DNA of 64,000 nt from the NCBI GenBank assembly GCA_963855995.1, contig OY979719.1:16401312-16465311 (forward strand), read 5' to 3'. Source of the DNA: Muricea muricata (lineage: Eukaryota > Cnidaria > Anthozoa > Malacalcyonacea > Plexauridae). Each line of letters opens with the position of its first letter. Within the stretch, counting starts at the first letter, position 1. This document shows positions 37,501 through 47,153 of the stretch, one piece after another. The notes under the pieces were generated by a model. The model did no database searches, had not been told where the DNA came from, and saw only the letters and a program-made list of their open reading frames with translations. Both the position numbers and the translations under genes were made by a program.

Positions 37501-38002
37501 AAATCGCATACACATGCAACAGCACAATGCTCCCGTAATCCCTACAGTATTGAATGTCTGATATATGTTGCGAGACAGTTAACTGTAAACTGTGGTGACT
37601 CGAAGTCATATTAAAAATTCGTTCTAAAGTGCCGGCAAACTACTGACCTTTTGCTTTACTATAATAATCACTAGAGGAGCAGTGACAATCATGTCGTCGG
37701 AGCACCAAGTACCAAACGGCACAACTCGCTGCCATGGAAAGAATCGCTAGTACAACGAGAGTCGAGAGGAATGTATTGCTGTTGTAAAAATACTTATTTT
37801 TGATAGGTGATTGTTCCGAACTTGAAGCTCGTTGATGTCTCATAGCATTTGCTTGTAGGCATGACCGCATATCGTTTTCTACAGCTTCGTCTTGAACATT
37901 TGCTTGAATAGCGTTGTGATTCCCTTTTCGTTTATCGTTCGCGGTAAAATTCCCGGCAAAGGTTTGATTTGGTACAGGTCTATCATTCTCTTCAACTGGC
38001 AT
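31406..38002 (-). CDS. Paralog D: type II membrane protein with short stalk exons and C-terminal Cys module
   Basis: Six exons join in frame to 266 aa: 37648-38002, 35417-35505, 33258-33302, 33076-33123, 32021-32119 and 31406-31570. Exon 1 (ATG at 38002) codes a 75-residue Asn-rich tail with no tyrosine before residue 71, then a helix at about 76-101 and an external CHC pair (106, 108), comparable to the CSC of paralog B. It ends in phase 1 at GTCAGT. Exon 2 (acceptor ATGTAG, donor GTTAGT) is amphipathic (VMHNMKEKLQRDILDLKNKM). Exons 3 and 4 are only 45 and 48 bp but have good splice sites (CTTTTTCAG/GTAAGT and TTTTTAG/GTAATA). Exon 5 has one Cys and an NGT sequon. Exon 6 carries the Cys module (HTCYC ... 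CVAYYWEC) and the stop. No Gly-X-Y repeat was found. The introns hold at least five transposons. Confidence 0.8.
31640..31880. mobile_element. Inverted-repeat element in the last intron of paralog D
   Basis: AGGGACCGCGGAGCGG at the left and CCGCTCCGCGATCCCT at the right, with inner ATTGGTGGGGC repeated in direct orientation. ACAGT flanks both ends. Confidence 0.55.
32275..32477. mobile_element. hAT-type MITE, 203 bp
   Basis: Termini CAGTGGCGAACCTAG and CTGGATCCGCCACTG, with AGTCAAAATAAATTA inside both arms. An exact 8-bp duplication ATCCCAAA flanks it (32267-32274 and 32478-32485). Confidence 0.9.
32542..32885. mobile_element. Foldback MITE family 3, copy 2
   Basis: Arms AGAACAAAATCTTTTACTAC / GTAGCAAAAGATTTCGTTCT continue into TTAAGAT, GGTGGCGAAATGTTGTAAAA and a central GGAAAAAGTTA / TAACTTTTTCC hairpin. 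The order of blocks matches copy 1 at 10102-10480. Confidence 0.75.
34097..34825. mobile_element. hAT-type MITE, 729 bp
   Basis: It begins CAGGGCCTTTTTTTAAC and ends TTAAAAAAGGCTCTG, with flanking 8-bp duplication AGGTAAAT (34089-34096 and 34826-34833). G/C homopolymer tracts sit near both ends. A related terminus (TTAAAAAAGACCCTG) is at about 46,868-46,882. Confidence 0.82.
36320..37175. mobile_element. ACTTGTTACAAG-type MITE (family 4) with a nested MITE
   Basis: The outer element is made of degenerate ACTTGTTACAAGT units (36340-36380 and 36885-37160), with CAAAAATTTTACAACTTG at one end and CTCGTTTTTACGCGCG at the other. It is split by a second inverted-repeat element at about 36,385-36,883 (CACAGGGAAATTTTGCAA / TTGCAAAATTTCCCTGTG; AATGGGAAATTGTATA in both arms). 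It lies in intron 1 of paralog D. Confidence 0.7.
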
Positions 38003-38504
38003 TTTTGTTGAATCAATTCAGTCCGCTTTGCGTTTAGTCTACATTGCGCGTATCTAATTTCGGATCGATGTGCCGCACATCACGTGCGCAAAATTGGTCA
38101 ATTAGCTAATCCTTATGATGTCAGCACTGCATAGCTCTATTTATGTTGTCAGAAATGTTTCGATTTTTTAATTTAATGTAACCAATGTCAACACTGATCT
38201 GTTTTCATATAAACGGCTTTGAAAGTAAACCCATGCAGGGTGTTTCAGTCTTCGTAAACTGAAACGTTGCCAGTGTAAAGGCAGCTAGTGGCGTGCAGTC
38301 TTTCTACATCTGACTGTAGCTATATAAAGACAGTTGTTTCACTACCCTACTCGTCTCTATTACTCGACGTTCCGGTATCGGCCTTTCGTCGGCATTCTTT
38401 CTCAACATTAATATTGATCAGTTATAGTTATCAGTAATCATTCTTATTCTTATCAGTATATAATATGATATTAATCATAGTATTTATGATTATTCTTAGT
38501 ATAA

Positions 38505-38620
38505 TAGTAATAATAATAATTATATAATTATACTTTTTTGTAACAATAATTGTTACTAGTAGTACAATTATTTGTAATTATAATTTTTACAATTGTATAA
38601 TTACTAGTATATTATATATA
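38505..38620. repeat. AT-rich dispersed repeat, copy 1
   Basis: Contains TGTAACAATAATTGTTACTA and TATAATTACTAGTATA. The same blocks recur in order at about 40190-40310. Confidence 0.6.
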
Positions 38621-38621
38621 A

Positions 38622-38722
38622 CTTCTGAAGATGACTTAAAAGTAAAGTCGAAACGTTAAAAGGAAAAATGTTTACCATTTTCGGAGTGTCTATTGTTTTG
38701 TGTTTTATTAAAATACTCTATG
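38622..38722 (+). repeat. CTGAAGATGAC...GTCGAAACG repeat, single copy
   Basis: CTGAAGATGACTT, a short loop, then AAGTCGAAACGTT, followed by TCGGAGTGTCTATTGTTTTG and TTTATTAAAATACTC. The same string of blocks appears in the inverted pairs at 54050-54515. It resembles the ends of Penelope-like or similar retroelements. Confidence 0.6.
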
Positions 38723-39428
38723 ACAACTTAATTAGTGCTGCTACTTTTAAACGACCTTAATGCCCTATTTTTCCCTCTTTGAACATTCAAAGACTACAAA
38801 ATGAAATTAAACACTTTATTTTCAATGTTTTGCCAATGACTCGCGTGCAATTTGCACTATAGGAAAACTCGATAAATCGCCATTTTTCCCCATATTTTAT
38901 AGAAATGTTTAAGGTATACAACTATACATCGAGATTTAAGTTAGACATTAATTCGTTCAAAAAACTTTAAGTTTACAAATTAAATAGCTTCTTTAGCTTC
39001 TTAATTACAACAAGTGAGGGGGATGGGGCGTTTTTTGCGTCACCTGGTGCATCACTCTGTTCATCCACTGTAACAATTCCGTGTTCTTTTTACACTATAT
39101 GCACATATTTGCTGTTGTTGTTCTTTCCGTATAGTTAGTGAGCATCCATACATAGGAGCTGATCTCGTTTGTGCTTTGCGTTTTTGGCACTTGTTCAGTG
39201 TTGTTATCGAGCCATGCATGTTATACCAGTCAACCTATGGAAGAAGTCATCAGTACAAAATTCACGATAATTATCTACGTCAAAAAATCACAGTTTATCG
39301 AAGTTTATGTAAATTAAAGTAAAACTTTATGGTTTTGTGATATTCTTTATGTTTTACTCATTAATCATGAATGTGATTAAATAAAGAAATATGAGTTTTT
39401 TGAACAAACAGCTTGGACGTCAAGCATG

Positions 39429-39593
39429 TCATATTGATATCAAGGAACATCGCGTGTATTTCAGAATACATTTGTAATCATTCATTGTTCCAGGTTTGTG
39501 CATGCATCTACAGATGTAGGAATTTCCTTCTTCTGTTAATTTCGCTTCTCCATTAGCATCAGCTTCGCATTTCAGGTTCAAATATAACTCACT
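39429..39593 (-). CDS. Paralog E terminal exon with Cys module
   Basis: After TTTTTACAG, 54 codons are open to TGA. The pattern LNLKC ... SYICRC ... YKCILKYTRC has the same C-x-C and C-x3-Y-x2-C spacing as paralogs B, C and D, but threonine replaces the tryptophan after the conserved tyrosine. Confidence 0.82.
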   Translation of the reverse strand, partial: SELYLNLKCEADANGEAKLTEEGNSYICRCMHKPGTMNDYKCILKYTRCSLISI

Positions 39594-42500
39594 CTGTAAA
39601 AATAAAACACAAGTAGCTAATGTATCATCCAGTGAACTGTATATACCGTCTGGAGTAAAACCTCATCAGTGCAACGATTGAAGTAGGTGTTTTCCTGTAT
39701 GTGCTAAGTATGCAACTGAATAACACATAATGTACATACCTTACTTCGTAATGGTTTTCTAAATTCCGCCAACCCCTGGCCAACCTTAATCAGCTTTGTT
39801 TGCGTGTGGTTTCGACAGCCCTGAACTGTCATCCCTGGTTCTCCTTGTTTTCCTTGGGTCCCTTGCGGTCCAGGTGGTCCGGCTATACCTTGGCTTCCAT
39901 TATATCCGCGCGGTCCCCTCATTGTACTAAGCTAAAAATTATAATTATTCATCAATTCTATGCACTCTCATGACGACTGAATGTGATATTATCTTATCAA
40001 TGCATTTGTAGTGTAGAATTATTCAAAGCTGTCGTTGGTTGCAGTTTACCTTTACCCAAAAAGAAAAATTCATTTTTTCAACTTCTTGCATATTTCTCTG
40101 CAACTGATACAGTGAACTCGAATAAGTTTAACATTTAAATTATATGTTAGAATATAGATCAATCTGGTGTAACTGGTGAGAATATTGTATAATAGTAATA
40201 ATAAGAATCATATAATTATACATTTTGTAACAATAATTAATACTGGTAGTACAATTATTAGCAATTATAATTATTATAATGGTATAATTACTAGTATACT
40301 ATAATAATATAATTATTAAACAAATTATAATCTTCATGATTAATTAAAATTTTAATTTATGCAGCGGAAAACCATAGGATTTTTCACTACCTAAACGATA
40401 CAAGCAGAATTATTCGAGCAAGCGTGTAAATAAGTTAAAACAACCAGCCCTCGTGGAATAAATCCTGGAAACAATACCATCTCAAATATTACTCACCATT
40501 GTGGTGGTATAATTTCTCGTTTCTGTCATCTCTTGGTTGGTTTTGTTGATAAACTAGAGATAAATACTATAATGAATCAATTACATAAATATATGACAAC
40601 CAACACCTGTCAACCTTATATTGACAAGTGCGACTATATGATTTACTTATTCCGCTTTCTCTTTGCCTTCTTCTTCTGTTTATATGTTTACTGTACCTTC
40701 TCAATGACATTGGAAAACTGGTCAATCTTTTGCAGCGAGTGCATCACATTTGTCGTCACGTTCTCTTTAAAATTGTTAAACTACGAAAACAGAGAAGAAC
40801 AAGCATAGGACATATAATTTTTGGTGTTTAATGGATATGAAGTAATATCAAAAGCACTGAAAAGTTTAATGAGTTTCTTGCACGCTTGCGTGGTGAATAT
40901 CAATCATTATAGTCTTGTGGAAACACCACAAGAAGCTAGCCGAAGATCCGAGCTTACGGATCAGAAGCCTTGCGATAGTACATTTACTCATCCACAAAAT
41001 TATAATTTAACTGAAATGCGCGTTAAAAAACAAGGGCTGGCAGTGTTTTATACACGTATTCTATGCGGTATCATTCCATGCAAACCTTGTTATAGAAAGT
41101 ATTTTGGAGTACATCCAGTCGTTCAAGTATTTCTGATATATTCTTCTTGGTTGATTTGTTCACTGTTTCCAACTGTAATACGAATTATACAGTTCTAAAT
41201 ATGCCAAGCTGTATATTAATACATGTACAATTAGATTGTTGTCGTGCATTGTGTCCCTACATACGAGAAACTGACATTGGTTGGCTTGAAACGCTATGTA
41301 TACGCGACTTCTACGCGTAATCGGCAGAGCATTGGGCTAGTAATCCGAAGGTCGTAAATTTGATTGCACCGTGATAAGACATATTACAAATATTATATTA
41401 CAAATATATTATTTATATTCACATGATTTATATTCATGTATTATACCTTCTCAATAGTTGCAAAACGTGAATTAACTTCTTTAGAAAAATTGGTCAGCTG
41501 TTTTTCAGTGTACGAATTTATCTAAAAAGTCATAAACCACTAATTAGTCAGTCTGATCAACAAATTGTTCAAATGTTATCAACTGGTATTTTAGTGTATA
41601 TAGTATACAGCTTGAGCTCGGAAGATGGTATTTTGTCCTAATGTGCTTACCTCTTCTCTTATTTGATTTATTTCTTTTTTCTGACGTTCAAAAGCTGCCT
41701 GCATTGATGCCTATGGTGTACAAAGTTGAGAAAACTTTTAAGTGAATTTAAACTGCACGAAATTTTAACAAGGAATCCTGAGAATCCTTAAGGCTTATCT
41801 GCACGATACGATTTGTCGCATACAATTCTTACTCTGGCGTATGGAAACGAGCGCTGATCGATGCCATGGCCAGATTTTTACTCGTTCGCTGAAAGACGAA
41901 ATTTGAGATCCAGGTTGAAATCTGACGTTTTTTACGCGTGCTCACTCGATCACATACACCAGAGTAAGAATCGTATGCGACTAATCGTATCGTGTAGTTA
42001 GGCCTTTGTATGATATCCTTAAAATGATTTTTGTTTGAAACGTTGAAATTATTGCTGAAGTATAATGATTACTACCACATGTTTGTGTTGAGTTCATTGC
42101 CATTCACAACATCAGATTCTCCGGGTTTCAGGACTCCCTGTTGGGGGTTTTAAAGGTATATAGTCACAGAAAATAGCCGCATTTCCGTACCTGGCATTTC
42201 ACTGCGTGTGTGTAAAGTGTAATCAACTGTTGTAGCTCGCTAAAACGATTACTATAACTGAATTGTTTATTTCCCATCAACTATTTTATTTTTATACTGC
42301 AATACGTTGTGTGGTTTACAAGTTTCCCTATAGTTTCGACTGTTCAGTTGTACGAAAAGTGTATCCAAATTTATATATCTAAACAGTCCTGGGGTTATAA
42401 TTATTTGAAATTATTGCATCGTCAAACGAGTCATATGCAACAGTTTTTATGCTATAGTGTGATAGCTATATAGTCATTACGCTGAACTTTAATCAGTTAT

Positions 42501-43782
42501 TCCATTTTTATTAATTGTTTTATAAACAATTTGAGGTCTGTCATGTGATCACACGTGTGATGTGGAATTTAAACCATATTAGGCTTTGCCGTCCACCCCT
42601 TAGGCCTCCGCCCCTTGCTGTTAGCCCACATCACACTTGCGACTTTTATTCAACCGATACTAACAAAGTAATTGAATTATCTGGCTCCTGAAGAGAGGGG
42701 GACTATCTCCATTTCCCAACACAATTTTTAACTCAATCCTATTGTCCATGTGCACACATTCTATAGTACATGTAGCTGTCTTTTCCAAATCTTAATCCCA
42801 CCCTTGTTTTCTGTTGAATTCCAGTCCCAGTGCATGGAATCCTGTTTTTCCGGAAAATTTTTTGGCAATTCCTGCTCCCATTTAACCCCTTCACGACCCT
42901 CACGATATTGATTATAATGTGGCATTTTAGATCAGCGTTTAAGCATAGCTTCTGGATTGTCTGTGGTTTAAGTAAACAGCTCACCAAGGTTTTGTTTGCA
43001 TTTCGCGAGTCGTTTGTCAATTCTTGTATCTTGTCTGCCAGTTCGGAATATTTGCCATCCTTCGTCTGTCCTATTTTATCAAACAAATGTAAAAGACGCA
43101 AATTGTTCGTTGCTAGTGCACTAATTATAGGTTCCCAACGACATTCTTCGCGGGAAACTATTGCTCATTGCACATGACTGATGATTGATCCCTTACAATT
43201 CTCCCATGTATGCTATTTTTGCTTTTGCTGTGAGTAAAGCTGATTTGTAGTCACTGGGAAAGCAGACTGAATTTAAAGAACTTAATTATTCATCCTGGTC
43301 GTCCGAACACCATTCCTGGAATTTTCTAATGGAAATCATAGGCGTAGGTTTTATTCCTTTTGGTGGACCTATACTTGATGAATTATTAGTTTTCTCAGAA
43401 TTTCTCACTTACCTAATAATTTATCAGATTCATACAAGGAGGTATTTGATCTCTGGAAGTTTTTTGGCTCGATATAGCCAAATATCAAAGCACAAACGAG
43501 AATCAACACCGTCATGGAGAGGATGCAGGATATAGCCAGAGCTATCTTCATTCCTCGCTGGCGGCTTGTTTTGATTCGTCGCTGTTTTAACGTTGAGTTG
43601 GCATTGTCAACAACATTGAGACCATTGGGTTTAGGTGAAACCCTGCCGTTGCCCAACTCACCGAAATAAACCGTCGAGGTTGCATTTTCAAATTTAATGA
43701 CTTCTTCTACTTCATAACCTTCATTGTTCGAGTTAAAGTCGACGAGGTTGTCAACATTTAGTGTAATCGGTATTGCTCGCAT
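39429..43782 (-). CDS. Paralog E: type II membrane protein with long multi-exon coiled coil, collagen-like segment and Cys module
   Basis: Nine exons join in frame to 391 aa: 43413-43782, 42985-43070, 41651-41710, 41447-41521, 41086-41172, 40697-40780, 40497-40553, 39740-39931 and 39429-39593. Exon 1 (ATG at 43782) codes a 78-residue acidic then basic tail with Y23 and Y39, a helix at about 79-104, an external NTS sequon and a phase-1 GTAAGT donor. Exons 2-7 are phase-0 mini-exons of 57-87 bp coding Lys/Glu/Asn-rich amphipathic helices with N-linked sequons (ENVT, RNYT). Exon 8 has nine Gly-X-Y triplets beginning GPR GYN GSQ, followed by one Cys. Exon 9 has the Cys module (YICRC ... CILKYTRC) and ends five codons later. 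Every junction shows AG/GT signals and the summed length (1,176 bp) is divisible by three. This is the best-supported model and the template for the family. Confidence 0.85.
39740..39931 (-). CDS. Paralog E collagen-like exon
   Basis: This 192-bp phase-0 exon lies between ATTTTTAG and GTATGT. It codes LSTM, then GPR GYN GSQ GIA GPP GPQ GTQ GKQ GEP, then a 35-residue tail with a single Cys (VQGCRNHT). Its layout parallels the paralog B exon at 7990-8199. Confidence 0.85.
40190..40310. repeat. AT-rich dispersed repeat, copy 2
   Basis: Matches 38505-38620 in the same orientation, including GTAACAATAATTAATACTGG and GTATAATTACTAGTATACT. It lies in intron 7 of paralog E. Confidence 0.6.
41316..41372 (+). 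repeat. tRNA-like fragment, probable SINE or tRNA pseudogene
   Basis: Contains TCGGCAGAGCATTGGGCTAG and TAATCCGAAGGTCGTAAATT, which read like the D-arm to anticodon-arm region of a tRNA with a decayed B box (AATTTGATTGCACC). The acceptor ends do not pair. Not a functional tRNA. Confidence 0.4.
41787..42006. mobile_element. MITE in intron 2 of paralog E
   Basis: Arms GCACGATACGATTTGTCGCA / TGCGACTAATCGTATCGTGT and AATTCTTACTCTGG / CCAGAGTAAGAATC are inverted repeats around about 100 bp. Confidence 0.78.
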
Positions 43783-43852
43783 TGTGTTTGCTGGTGAGTG
43801 GTACGATTCTGATCGGTGTGTTCGAGATGTATGTAGACTGCCGAGTTTGTTT

Positions 43853-43860
43853 TGACGTCA
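43853..43860 (-). promoter_or_regulatory. CRE-like palindrome upstream of paralog E
   Basis: TGACGTCA lies about 70 bp upstream of the paralog E start codon. This is the full CREB/ATF consensus. No TATA box was seen nearby. Confidence 0.3.
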
Positions 43861-44299
43861 TGATTTCGTTTTGGGATTAGGTTGTTTTGTTATAGGTACT
43901 TGAACTGATAACATTTTGATTTTAATTTTTCGTCCTCTGTAAAGTATTATTTAACATACGAGGAGGAGCGTTTTATCATATTTGAAACACAAAGCGAAGC
44001 TGTTTTAGCCTCGGTTCGAGTGTGTTAAATGACTTCAAATACAGCGCATTGCCAATGAAGGTGACATGATTATACTCATTATACTGTACGTAGTTTCATC
44101 CTAATTAGCACTTTATCAGGTATATTAAAGCCATATTACATTCATTAATCCTTTGATCAAGTTACTCCTAAAACAACAATGACTATACTCGTAGATCAAT
44201 AAATAATTACAGAATAAACATTCACCTACACAAACACATATCTACATACACAAAATTAAAGTACACAGACAAACATATACATAGATAAGATACAATTTA

Positions 44300-45897
44300 T
44301 GCATGCATAAGCATTGACCTAATAGCTGGGAGTGCCACAGCTTTAAATTGATTGATAGAATTTACACTATCGTTAATTGTAAGGCTGTTCCAAGTTACTG
44401 TTGTTCTTGGGAAGAATGAATGTTTATCTGTGTTGTTGGATATACGCTAATTTGATGGTGTCGGTGATCGTTGGGTGCTCTGTTGCTTCTTGTTATTGGT
44501 CTCATGATCACTTCAGGCGGGAAAGAAATATTGATAATACCCATAGGCCATATGGATCTTATAAAACATAGTAGCGTGAACGAGGAGTCTTCGGACTTTT
44601 ATAAATGAATTCTATCCAAGGCGTTCCAGCATTGGAGTGACATGGCTAGCCAGTGCGCGAATAGTAATTGAAGACAAATCGGGCTGCTCTTCGCTGAACC
44701 ATCTCTATTTGATTTACGTTGTACTGAGTATACGGATTCCAAGTGCTACATGCGTATTGCAATTTAGGTCGTATCAAGGTGCAGTATTCGTAACTTCAGA
44801 GTTACAAGCACGTAGGATTCGACCCAGTAAACCATGAGTGGGGTTAGCTTTCTTGCATATATTATTCACATGCTCATTCCAGTTAAGCTTGTCAGTCACA
44901 GCAACTCCAAGGCATTGAGCTGACGAAACTCTAAAAGCGGTCTTCTAGCTTACTATAAACTTGCCTCAAAAACTGTCTATGATGCAGAGGATCCACGAAC
45001 GTGGAAATCTATATGTTTGTGTTGTAATACGTCTCGTAACCTGTCCTGTCCAATATCGTGCTGTAGTTAGCTTGTATGTATAGAAATAGATGAGGTATTC
45101 TGCTTTTCCGTGCAATTTTTAAATATTAATTTGATTGTATTTTTCGTATTGTGTGAAGGATCGCTGTAATTGGCTTGAGCTGTAGCGATTAGCAAGCCAT
45201 GTCAATGTCATATATTGTTTTTGTTAATGTGTGTATAGTCTTGGCAAAGCCTAATCAAATTAAAATTAAAATTAGATTAAAATTAAAATTTAATAAATAA
45301 TGGTGAGCAACTGGGGGTTTCTTGCACGTTATGCCAAAGTGATAGCATTTTTTGACATTGAACGACAGTTGCCAAGTCTTTGACCATGATGATAATTGGT
45401 CAAGATCTCTTTGTAAGGTCGAACAGTCTTGTTGATTTTTTTGTAGAGGATACAATCATCAGCAAAAAGTCGCAAGTTTGATTGAATATGTGTGGTTATG
45501 TCATTTATGTACAACAGAAATAGCACCGGTCCCAAAATTGAGCCCTGCGGGACTCCCGAGAGGACAGGCTTGGAAGAAGAGTGAACACCATTTATAGAGA
45601 CTACTTAGGTGCGATCCACATAAGCATGCGGCAACCCCTGATGCCATGGTAATCGAGTTTAGTTAACAGTCTCTGATGCGGGACAGAATCGAACACTTTG
45701 GAAAATTCAGGCAACAAAGCATCGGTTTGTTTTCGCATGTTAATGGCTATAGCCCAGTCATGTACTGCCGATATTAATTGGATTTCCCAAGAATACCGTT
45801 GCCTAATAAAGCCATGTTGCTCATCTATCAGGATCTTATTTGAGGATAAATGTTTGGCCATATGGCTCAGGACGATATGTTCCATGATTTGACATTG
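44300..45897 (-). pseudogene. Decayed non-LTR retrotransposon (jockey/CR1-type reverse transcriptase)
   Basis: Reading right to left on the minus strand, RT blocks appear in the correct order. Near 45,885 is HMAKHLSSNKILIDEQHGF, then KVFDSVPHQRLLTKLDYHG (motif A), a stop, then GVPQGSILGPVLFLLYIND (motif B) and LRLFADDCILYK (catalytic motif C), then SFNVKKCYHFGI. After a break at 45,297-44,946 the RT continues (SSAQCLGVAVTDKLNWNEHV, then RPKLQYACSTWNPYTQYNVN and QIEMVQRRAARFVFNYYSRT), with frameshifts and stops. No endonuclease domain is visible. The copy is 5'-truncated and dead. Confidence 0.85.
44946..45298 (+). mobile_element. Insertion inside the LINE, ending in a TAAAAT-type tail
   Basis: The LINE reading frame breaks between AHHYLL and SSAQCLGV. 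The intervening ~350 bp ends at 45,256-45,298 in repeats of ATTAAA/AAAATT, as expected for the 3' tail of a plus-strand retroelement. It is probably a truncated LINE or SINE copy inserted into the older LINE. Confidence 0.5.
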
Positions 45898-46899
45898 TCA
45901 GTAATAACAGCAATAATAATATAAGAAAACCAGTTACATGCTATTGAACATGGTCTTTTAAACAAGTAAAGATAGATTAATACAGCTTCAAATAGGTTTG
46001 TTGCTAACCTGAAAACGATTCTTTGTAAAACTTACTGAATTACATCATGAAGCATTTCTTTCAAGATTTCATTTTTTCAATGTAAGAGCAATCTTGTATG
46101 TTTTAAGTTTTGGTTTGGTTTCTTTTACTTTTCCAACCAGAAGCAACTAGTGGGAGAGATTGCTCCCACCCTCCAATGTTTTAGGCAGAAAATACAAAAC
46201 AATGTCGAGAAATCAATGTAGTTTATAAATAACCGACATGATAAAAACTCATATTAATACATTTCTTTATTTTTTCCCCGGTCCGGTTTCCCACAGAATC
46301 CTGTAATCTGGTTGGCTGACGAACGGTCCAGTTTTTTCCTATACGGACCGCTCACCCGGACAGCTAATGGTTTTTGCAACTACTGTTGCATTTAAACATG
46401 GATTGTTTCAAATCTCGTGTGTGCAAAATGGAATTGCATGTACAAATAAAATAATTTTAATTTAAAATTTTTTTTAATAAAAGGGAAATGGTAACAAAAT
46501 TTTTTATCGTCTCATTTGAAAGAGCCTCCAAAAAAATATATAGAAGTCTAATAAAGCTATCTGGGGCATAGATGGGGCATTTAAATGTTTCTGGGGACCT
46601 TTTCTAAGAAATTGGCCTGAAACATCTGCCCCATTATTTAGTACATAAGCAAGGGAAACGTAAACACATAAGCATATAATTAATATTCCTACAATAAAGA
46701 ACAGGGCTCGTTTTGCCTCCCCCTCCCCCAGTCAAGTCACTGGGGGAAGGGGGGGGCAAAGACACCCCTTCATCATTTTTCACAGAGTCTCGCAAAAATA
46801 TAATTGGTCCTGAAAACATGCTTATATATTTTGGTCACATTTCATAAATATTTAACAGGAGGGATGTTAAAAAAGACCCTGAATTTTCTTGTAATGCTA

Positions 46900-47140
46900 T
46901 ACAGTAAAACCCCACATGTAAGAACCTTCATTTTAAGAACCTGTTAGGCTAAAATTATGTTTTCCTCACTATAAATTTGTCTCAGAACATTGTACAGACA
47001 CTGCATGTATGTTTTTCCACAGGAATCTGTTTTCCACTGTAAAGAGATCGACAAACACTGCCTCCCAACAAGAGCAATATGCTACAAGTATATTAGAACC
47101 TTTTTAAGCTTTAGGTTCTTGTACGTGGGGTTTTACTGTA
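46900..47140. mobile_element. MITE immediately 3' of OPA3
   Basis: Termini TACAGTAAAACCCCAC and GTGGGGTTTTACTGTA are exact inverted repeats; AAGAACCT blocks recur inside. Flanking TA suggests a TA target. Confidence 0.85.
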
Positions 47141-47153
47141 CATTAAAATGTTT

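Larger units (their letters stand above)
43783..47153. other. Intergenic, paralog E promoter to OPA3 3' end
   Basis: Contains a CRE-like palindrome, the decayed LINE with its insertion, G/C tracts at 46,720-46,760 and a MITE at 46,900. No gene. Confidence 0.6.
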
